This document shows positions 56,740 to 64,000 of a stretch of DNA of 64,000 bases, piece after piece. The position numbers were made by a program, and so were the translations under genes. Location: assembly GCA_000442125.1 (NCBI GenBank), contig KE546968.1:27932-91931 (forward strand), given 5' to 3'. The DNA is from Opeltia flavorubescens (Eukaryota; Ascomycota; Lecanoromycetes; Teloschistales; Teloschistaceae). Under the pieces are notes generated by a model that was not told the DNA's origin, searched no databases, and saw nothing but the letters and a program-made list of their open reading frames with translations. The number at the start of each line of letters is the position of its first letter. Position 1 is the stretch's first letter.

Positions 56740-58457
56740 CTAAACACCCCTCCCCCCCGTACTCTCCAACCTCCACTCCTTCTGCACACCAATAACCCCA
56801 TCCGGCGCCTCCGGCCTCTTCTCATCCTCAGCACTAGTCGCATGCGCACTCGACCCCACCTTATTACTCTGAACCCTCGGATCCAAGCCCGCGAGCGCAG
56901 CATCCTGATCCACAGCCATACCATCCTGATGTCGAGCTTGAATCATGGTATTACCGCTAAGACGTCTGCTATGCCCAACATCATTACCATAGTTCATTTT
57001 CTCAAAATCATTTAGATCAGGAATAGGAGGCGGGGCCGCGAAATCACTCGCATTATAGGTCTTGATGTTGGTGTTATAGAGCTGGGCTTCGACATCCGAG
57101 GGTCGGGCGGAGCGGAGTGCTTTCGTGGAGTCGCTTTCGAGGCTGGAGACGGGTTTGAGTTCGGTATTGTTGTTGCGGGCGCTGTTGTAGTCGCTTGGGT
57201 TGTCGCTGTCTGCGATGCCGGTGGCGCGGTTGAGGCGGCTGCGATTTGAGGGGGAGAGGTGGGAGGATACGAAACGGTAGCTGGATTTGGGCAAGGAATT
57301 GTTAGTAGTCGATGGGATTGGGAGGGGTGATGTGTATTTGGGTTCGGGGAGGATGACGTACCTTCGCCAGAAGATTGGTTGGAAAGTTACCAAACATGGG
57401 CACAGCAGTCCAAGGTAGACTTCAGTGACTGTCCAAAATGCGGCTGTACCGGTGGTGTCTGGGAAAAGGAAGGAAAGTGTCAGCGGAGAAAACGTGAAGA
57501 TGTAGCATGCGGACTGATGATAGAGGTAGGGAATAACGAGTCTTGGGTCGGGAAAAATCAAGCACTTACAGCCCGGATCATTAAGATCGTAGTGGAAAGA
57601 ATAGTAACATCGCACGATGCTAGCGACCAGCGTCAAGCACCCAAGGCAGAAGACAAAGGTGACGCCCAACTTGTTCATCCTAGTCATTTGTAGCTTCCAG
57701 ATGATCGATAGTGGTAAGATCAGCAGGAATATGTCAGTGATGATGTTGAAGACTGTGTTGCCGAAAACCAGTTTCGACCAATCGATGGTGTGCTGGACTT
57801 TGACGGTATTATCCCAAGCAGCCCGCACAGGGAGTATACCGAATGCATCGACGAAGACGGTGGAGATTGAGTAACAGGCATATGCGCCGATGAGAATCCA
57901 GCATGCGTATTGGAACCAGGGTTTGATGAAAATGCGTTTGTACAGAAGAACAAGAGATATGCGAGATAGTGGGAACATTGTGGTGTAGATGAGGTTATTG
58001 GCGTAACCGGACTATTCAATGTATAGGTTAGCTATGATGGTAGGGAAGAGATAGGGATGATATTGGGATGAACGGGTTCGCATACCTTCCCGCGAACCCC
58101 ATACGTTGACGTAGGGATGGTGAGTGTATGATGTCCAAACCCGTATTTAAGACCATAGATACCAGTTGTTGCGTAGCCAACAGCTAAGATCTTGAGACGA
58201 AAGCAGTGATCAGCATGATTGCCACATCTTTTAGGTCTGGGTGAGAGGAGTATTCGTAGACCTACTGCGGCGATGATGAGAGTGTAGTCGTCCGCCTTCC
58301 AAGGGATCTTTTGCATCTTTCTTGTCCATAGACGCAGTATAACACAGACCTCAATGATACACAACCCGATAAGAATCAGTTCTTTGAAACCCCCGGTGGA
58401 GGTTTCATTCGGGTGCGCAAGCTGATAATCCTTCTCTGCCTGCGTTATCTCTGGCAT
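56740..58457 (-). CDS. fungal rhodopsin-type (PTH11-like) seven-helix protein
   Basis: Five exons: 58266-58457, 58086-58190, 57570-58011, 57362-57458, 56740-57280, giving 458 residues; the ATG at 58457 follows a TTG-led extension. Seven helices are visible: ILIGLCIIEVCVILRLW, ILAVGYATTGIYGL, LIYTTMFPLSRISLVLLY, CWILIGAYACYSISTVFV, FNIITDIFLLILPLSIIW, VTFVFCLGCLTLVASIVR and FWTVTEVYLGLLCPCLVTF. The last stretch, the early WKADDYTLIIA and the DIFLLILPLSIIW with a following WKLQMTRMNKLG are the marks of the fungal rhodopsin domain found in PTH11-related and many orphan receptors. A cytosolic tail of about 190 polar residues follows. Introns 3 and 4 (111 and 81 nt) are multiples of three and stop-free, so retention is possible. 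Ligand unknown. Confidence 0.85.
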
Positions 58458-61097
58458 CTTGACGATCACTGCTTCTAGCAGAATCCAAATCACAGGCTAA
58501 GAAATGAAAACAAAGGTTGTCTCGCTGAACGAAATAGTACATCAAAAGAGAAGTAAGGTGCGATGTAAACAATTCTTCTTCCACCAGGATGTGTAAAAGG
58601 AGAAACTCAAGAAGAGCTGTCGCTTGACCTGAAATGAGAGCGAGGGAAGGAAAAACATGTTCTTAAGCGTCATGATTGTCTCAGGAAGAAGCCGTGCGTG
58701 ATACTGGTGGAGAAACGGACAACGACACCGTCGACGCCAGACGTTGGTGTACATGATAGAAGATTGCGGATCGAGGGAGCCGTTGGTTGTGTTTGGATCG
58801 CATGAAAGCTCGGAACATGGGAGGACGGATCGATTTAAGCCTCATGCAGGATGGCGAGACGGTGAAGTTTGAAGCCAACTTCTCGCGTGGCTCTGTAGCC
58901 AGGGTTAACCCAGGCATGCCCTAATTGATCGTCTGGATCGGAGTTGCCTCCTGCTTCCTAGCCTTTTTAGTCTTCGAACCGTTGTCAACCGATGTCAGCC
59001 ACTTAACACATAATCTTTCAGAAGGCAGACTTGATGATCTTAGGCTCACGGTCTCTTCCCCAGAGTCTTGAACCGGTGAAGTTGTTCCTTCGCCTCGATA
59101 ACAGCACGATTGGTTCGATGAACATCCCCGCGGGAAACCCAATTCTGCCACGAGATTGCGAGCACTCTTTCAATGTTCGGCTTTATCTGTGCGTTAATGA
59201 CAGACTAGGCCTCGGGGGCTTGTGCTAAGTGATAGGAGAAGCGTGGATCTGACGCAATGGCACATCTTTCAAGCCAAGTGTTCGGAGTGGCTCACGCTCG
59301 CATGTTAGCATTTCATCAGAAGCAACGCGTTTTGCGATTCAAGGGAAAGTCATAAGCAACGCGTTTTGCGATTCAAGACAAAATATGACTTTCCCTTGAA
59401 GAAACCGTGGAGTCCACNAGTCACTTAAGACTTTGTCGGGACAGTATTGCTGTATCCGATCAGAAACATGATCGATTTGCTGTCATGGCGAATCAACAGA
59501 TCGGAGCCTAGAAGAAAACAGAAAGCACTAGTTGACCACATCAATTGGTTCAATGGAAGCCGGCCATGTTAACACAAGTAATGTATCCTAGCCAGCGTTC
59601 GAACAGATAAAGGTCGAAGTATAATTTCACTGCGCAATTGGCGAGGCATAATGAAACAACAGAGTCAGGGTCCAGGGTGACTCTATTTCAACAGCTTATC
59701 GTCGAACTATAACAGTAGCTACCAATGTCTCATGAATGGCGACGAATGTCAGTTCAAAATTAATGATCCATGTGGAATGTCCAAGTACGCCTTTTGAATT
59801 GGAATCGTCGGATGTCAAAGCAACAGCATAAGTAATGAAGTGTTCTGTTGAGATACAAAGTCACAAAGAAGTCACTCGAGTGAGCAAGAATCGACAAACG
59901 TTTTCCAAAGTGGGGAAATTCGAACCTGGCGAGATCGGCATCCCAATCGGGAAATGGCGAGGTAGATCTTTTTAGGGTTACGCGCATCATTCGAATCCTG
60001 CCGTGCGCCTCCAACGTGTCTCCGCTTTTCACATCTAATCTGAATTTCGATATCCGAGCTTCTTATGCAACTATAACCGACGTTCAATCGCCCTTAGTAG
60101 CCTGTCGACATTTGAGAAGATTCCACTGCGAGACGGAGAGTGCTCACATATTAATGAGTCTCGCAGTGTGACTTCTATTTTTACCACAAAGAATCAGCTT
60201 AACGAGAATTCAATGCAAAAGATACATGCGGAGGACGGTAAAATAAGCAAAAATGCGGCAAACACTACCAGCTTCGCGTTAACGATAGCGAAAAAGTCGT
60301 CACCAGACTACTCAGTAGATGAATGAAGACCTACTCATACACCACCGATTTGTGTTTTAAATTGCCCTATAGCAACTGTAGTGTGAGCAGATGATGTACC
60401 AAAATCACTTTCATTTTTTTGAAACTCCATATCGTCGGCACGGTGCGTCGGTCCTTCTATACATTCTTTTAATTATATATTGGATTACATCAGATGGCTT
60501 CTCGTGGTACCACCCCTCTGGCCAGGTCTGATCAAAGATCAAGCTAGAGTAAAAGCCTATCGAAGAAAATGGCGTGAAGGAAGAGCAATACAACGACCTG
60601 CCGTTGTACATTCTTCTCGACTATTGAGAGAAGATACTTCCCATCGGAACACAAATCATTGCACAGGAAAATAGATACTCAAATCTCACAAATCAGACTG
60701 GACATTTCTCCCAAATGGGCAATGCGCTGGAAACTTTGCTACTTTACGAAGGAAACATCTCATTTGCACCAAGAAAGGGGGCTCGAGTCTCGAATACTTG
60801 AATTGAATAGATGACCCTTCACCGCAAGAAAATGTCACACCGCATCCCAGAGCCGATATTTCTCGAAGTTGTCAGTCCTTCGGTCATGTCTCCGTCATCA
60901 CTCATATCACAAACCCAGGTGTTAATCTCTCAGGCAATCTCAATCTCTCATTCTAGATTTTTCACATCTCCCATCAATATTACTCATGCTTCTCAACAAC
61001 CCGTGAACAATTGTCAAAAAAAGTTAAGGTTTGAATTTTACCAAATGTATTTATCAAGCTGCAAATACGATCATACTTGTAAGCGTTTGATAAGCTC
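58458..61097. other. intergenic, 2.6 kb
   Basis: The longest gene-free stretch on the right. No gene, tRNA or recognisable element apart from the compact repeat at 59321-59400. One N lies at 59418. Short frames on both strands have no family features. Confidence 0.45.
59321..59400. repeat. compact direct-plus-inverted repeat
   Basis: AGCAACGCGTTTTGCGATTCAAG occurs twice in tandem order (59321-59343 and 59355-59377). In addition TTCAAGGGAAAGTCATA (59338-59354) is matched by its exact reverse complement at 59384-59400, a 17-bp inverted repeat around a 29-bp loop. The first direct copy overlaps the left arm. It could form a stem-loop; a template-switch replication event would also create this layout. 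Confidence 0.75.
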
Positions 61098-63590
61098 CTA
61101 TACCGGCGATACCGTCAAAGTCTCAAACCACACATCCCCACCTCCCCCACTGATCGTAACATAATTCCCCCCCTCCAACAGGCCTACCTCTATTTCCACA
61201 GTCTCGTACCTTTGCCCCGTAGGAACAAGCGTCGCATTCCCCGCTGCGAAACGATTGACCACCAATCCCATCCCCGTCGCCGCACTCCCCACGTTTTTAT
61301 ACGAAATCTCCACCCTCACAGTTCCACTCCTCTCACTATACACCCCCGGCAGCATAATCGTACTCTCAGCACTTCCATTCCCCACCACAGCCCCATTCCC
61401 CGTCGCCGTAGACAATTTATCAAACACCACCTCCGCCCCACCAGTCAAGTAGCCATCAACCCAGTGATAAACCGGACCACGGATAGGCGGAACCCAGACC
61501 TCCAGTTCCGCTAGCCCAACCGCAAAACCTCGCTTTACGAACATGTTCACCGAAAGGGAGAGGCTAGTAACCTCCCTTTCAAAGGAGATAGTATTACGAT
61601 CATTAGGCAAGCACTTTGCTGCAAAGTCCTTGACACTTGCCAACACTCCTCCGTTTTCGTCGTACACCTCGATGGATTGCGGACAGTCGACCACACCGCC
61701 CCGTTCTCTATCTGCGTAAATGGCAAGAGTTACGGAGGAGAAAGTGCGCGGACGGGCGAAAGTAAGGGTGAAGGTGTCGTTGAACTGGTAGGATTGGTTA
61801 TTAGTCCAGCGATTATCAGGGATGAAGTCGTAGAAGACAACGCCATCGATGGCTTTCCAGACGGAGTCTAGGGCGAAGGTATTTGTGGCTGATGCGTTGG
61901 GCCAGTGCCCGGGGCCGAGGGGATTGGTTGCTATATTAACGGGAATCGTAGAGCTATTGGTCGTTGCAGCTTTCGGAAGACCGGCGAGTGACACCAGGGC
62001 CGATGGTGAGGAACCGCCAGACTGGCGATGATGCAGTAGATGACCATCAACGAATATTGAGAGACCAGGCCCCTGCTTATATCGTGCACCATGCTTATCG
62101 TACAAAACCGTGACAAGGTGCCCATGGTAGGCGACATTCTCAAGCGCAAAGTAAGACCAAGTCGTCGGGATTATCGGGGAGATCTGCAAGATATCATCCG
62201 AGCGAGGTACAAGTCCAAGAAGTCCCGTAATAACATCATCAACGAAAGTGGAATGAGCGTAATGCTCGGAATGATTCGCCTGATAGGCGCTCCATGCATT
62301 AATTTCAGGATAATGTGACTCCGCTACAAATGGATTGCCCTCTACGTCGTACTGTGTGCTTGCATATGTGCTCAGAAGGCTATAGTACTGCTCCGCAGTC
62401 ACTGATACCTTGCCGGTACGGTAAGCGGCCGCAACAGACTTCAAGACATGAGACGTGGAATAGGGCCAAGACTGGCCGTTCCAGTAGCAACAGTAGCTGG
62501 TGGGTTTCGTCGCCATATAATATTCATTGCGTCGTTCCAGTGTTGTTGGTCCGTATGGGGCTTGGAAGCCTCCTCCATCGAATAATTGCCTGATTGGATC
62601 ATTGGCGTAAGATGCAGAGAGACCAATCCCAAACCTGTACGGGAATAGGCCAATCAACTGACGGCCATGTGTAGGTCCGTCAAATCCCATAGAATGATTG
62701 TTCTTGCGAATGTAGTCCATAAAGAATTGGAGATCATCGTCCCATAACGAACGGTACATGGCGTTCTCAATTCCCTTGGCGACTGCTGTATACTGATCTG
62801 CTAAGCTCGCATTCCCAGCCAGCTGCGCAGTCTTGGCGATCGCCTGAGCATTGGCTACCATGTATGCATTGTGACTAGGCCGGTACGTATCTGGTCCAAT
62901 GAAAGTCAAGGTCAGATTGTTGAGACCTCCATCACTGACTACCCAGCCCGGTAGACTGAATTCCTGCGCGTCAAAGATTGGAGGGAAAAAGTACAAGCCC
63001 AGGGTCGAGTCGAAACTATCATCCCATTCATGCCACAGCTCCAGCATACCTTGTAAGTCGCTCGCCAGCGAGGCTGTGTTGCCGTCCAATTGAGATTTGC
63101 GGTACGCGGTGTCTTGTGTCCAATGAGTGAATGCTGTAGAGACTCCTGGGCCACGGAACCAGAATCGAATGTAGTCATCGGTATAGAATCTCCCTCTCAA
63201 CCACCTTCCGTCATCGATATGGTGGCCGTTGGCTCCATTGATGGTTGAAAAGATGTTTCCGTAGAATACAGGATGCAAGAATTCGGTTATAACAAATCCT
63301 GCGCCAGCCATGGTATAGTGAAGATGACGAGCAAGAGAGGAGAAACGATAGTAGTAGACATCTTGGATGTTCCCGTCTGGAATATCAATGTATGGGATAT
63401 TTTCGCGGAGCAAGGTCTTGCCGGTGAAATTTGCGATCGGGGCTTCATGGTTTAAGAAAAAAGTACCCTTGATATCGATGTTTTCTGGTCGCGGCGGTGC
63501 TTGGGCTACAGCGGGTGGTGAATGAAAGACTATTGCAACCAGAAGTATCACAGCAGCGAAGCACCAGCTTCTGGATCCGCTGCGCTGCAT
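61098..63590 (-). CDS. secreted glycoside hydrolase, MGH1-like (alpha/alpha)6 type
   Basis: A single exon of 830 residues. The ATG at 63590 starts a signal peptide (CFAAVILLVAIVFHSPPAVA, cut near residue 29). Residues about 150-480 form an (alpha/alpha)6 toroid of the MGH1/GH63-related type: LQGMLELWHEWDDSFDSTLG, LPGWVVSDGGLNNLTLTFIG, RPSHNAYMVANAQAIAKTAQ, SLWDDDLQFFMDY, RRNEYYMATKPTSYCCYWNG with QSWPYSTSHVL, and AHSTFVDDVITGLLGLVPR. Acidic residues in the EWDDS and FVDDV stretches are candidate catalytic residues. The last 300 residues are beta-rich (WTNNQSYQFNDTFTLTF and on), like an accessory sugar-binding domain. Many N-glycosylation sites fit secretion. The substrate is not known; family members act on mannosyl or glucosyl compounds. 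Confidence 0.85.
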   Translation of the reverse strand: MQRSGSRSWCFAAVILLVAIVFHSPPAVAQAPPRPENIDIKGTFFLNHEAPIANFTGKTLLRENIPYIDIPDGNIQDVYYYRFSSLARHLHYTMAGAGFVITEFLHPVFYGNIFSTINGANGHHIDDGRWLRGRFYTDDYIRFWFRGPGVSTAFTHWTQDTAYRKSQLDGNTASLASDLQGMLELWHEWDDSFDSTLGLYFFPPIFDAQEFSLPGWVVSDGGLNNLTLTFIGPDTYRPSHNAYMVANAQAIAKTAQLAGNASLADQYTAVAKGIENAMYRSLWDDDLQFFMDYIRKNNHSMGFDGPTHGRQLIGLFPYRFGIGLSASYANDPIRQLFDGGGFQAPYGPTTLERRNEYYMATKPTSYCCYWNGQSWPYSTSHVLKSVAAAYRTGKVSVTAEQYYSLLSTYASTQYDVEGNPFVAESHYPEINAWSAYQANHSEHYAHSTFVDDVITGLLGLVPRSDDILQISPIIPTTWSYFALENVAYHGHLVTVLYDKHGARYKQGPGLSIFVDGHLLHHRQSGGSSPSALVSLAGLPKAATTNSSTIPVNIATNPLGPGHWPNASATNTFALDSVWKAIDGVVFYDFIPDNRWTNNQSYQFNDTFTLTFARPRTFSSVTLAIYADRERGGVVDCPQSIEVYDENGGVLASVKDFAAKCLPNDRNTISFEREVTSLSLSVNMFVKRGFAVGLAELEVWVPPIRGPVYHWVDGYLTGGAEVVFDKLSTATGNGAVVGNGSAESTIMLPGVYSERSGTVRVEISYKNVGSAATGMGLVVNRFAAGNATLVPTGQRYETVEIEVGLLEGGNYVTISGGGGDVWFETLTVSPV

Positions 63591-64000
63591 GCTATGAATC
63601 TTGCGTGCGCAGACCGCTAATCAATGATGTTAGAAGAATAATAAACAAAACCAATAAGGAAAGTATGCCAATTGGAAATGAGAGTATCGCTTCATGACAA
63701 ATGAGAAAAGTATATAGACGTTACCACCACTGGTGTTGGGAAGGTGCGCACGCGGTGCCATGTGCGCAACCTAGAGAGTTTGTAGAAGCGCACCAGGACC
63801 CACTTTACTCCAATCGCAGGACGTACGGCGCGACAGCGGATGGGATTAGCTTTGCGGTCCTCCATCGTCTGAACACTAAGCTTCACCGGCGACGTTGGGC
63901 TGATTCTGTTTTCTTGAGGCGGCTCACGGCAAGCAGGGTTTTGCGTGATTAGCCCTACTCTACCCTAAATGTTTCTCTTGTACCAACTCAGCATTATCCT
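63591..64000. other. right edge, upstream of the glycoside hydrolase
   Basis: Presumed promoter of the glycoside hydrolase gene. No gene supported up to the window end. Confidence 0.4.

Noticed and set aside
58681-58917. 78-codon minus-strand frame upstream of the rhodopsin-type gene
   Set aside because: No family features and probably within the promoter or 5' leader of that gene.

Overview
This window is nuclear DNA of a filamentous ascomycete (Pezizomycotina). The evidence is short introns of about 50-110 nt with GTRNGT-type donors and RCTRAY branch points, heterokaryon-incompatibility (HET) proteins, a fungal rhodopsin-type seven-helix protein, a 14-helix MFS drug exporter, Thr-rich secreted proteins, a Tad-type LINE remnant, and an AT-rich left flank with C-to-T / G-to-A decay typical of repeat-induced point mutation (RIP). 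Three single N bases (3728, 32319, 59418) mark it as a draft assembly. Genus could not be read from the sequence.

Layout. 1-2780 is a very AT-rich, RIP-type block carrying two copies of a tRNA-headed repeat and a foldback. 2781-8106 is a graveyard: an unassigned remnant, a decayed kinase-like gene and a cytochrome P450 with one frame break. 8791-16335 holds an intact MFS exporter, a 7-helix membrane protein and a secreted Thr/Cys protein. 16336-21944 is one seven-exon gene for a protein of about 1,698 residues with a basic N-terminus, a long acidic run, repeated beta-strand units and a long coiled coil; I do not recognise its function, and it is the most unusual object here. 22927-31815 holds an AlaX-type tRNA editing protein, an F-box protein, a second Thr/Cys secreted protein (paralogue of the first), a RING protein, a small two-exon membrane protein without an early ATG-led open frame, and a GNAT acetyltransferase. 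32480-34100 is decayed (TauD/TfdA dioxygenase pseudogene). 35270-38058 is a tandem pair of secreted paralogues with a shared 31-bp upstream motif. 38170-40925 is a sialidase-like Asp-box gene between two diverged direct repeats. 41228-48886 holds a HET gene, a 39-residue Cys-rich ORF, a DmpA-type aminopeptidase, a zinc-ribbon protein and a coiled-coil protein. 49479-50787 is decayed (HET pseudogene, LINE remnant). 51091-58457 holds a GPI-type secreted protein, a type II membrane protein, a gene with an unresolved 5' end and a fungal rhodopsin-type protein. 61098-63590 is a large secreted glycoside hydrolase.

How they fit. No classical biosynthetic cluster is complete; the broken P450 beside the intact exporter could be the remains of one. 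Much of the window encodes secreted or surface proteins and self/non-self factors, which with the decayed genes and RIP tracts points to an accessory, fast-evolving segment. Intron coordinates were derived by hand from splice signals and reading-frame phase, so they are predictions.
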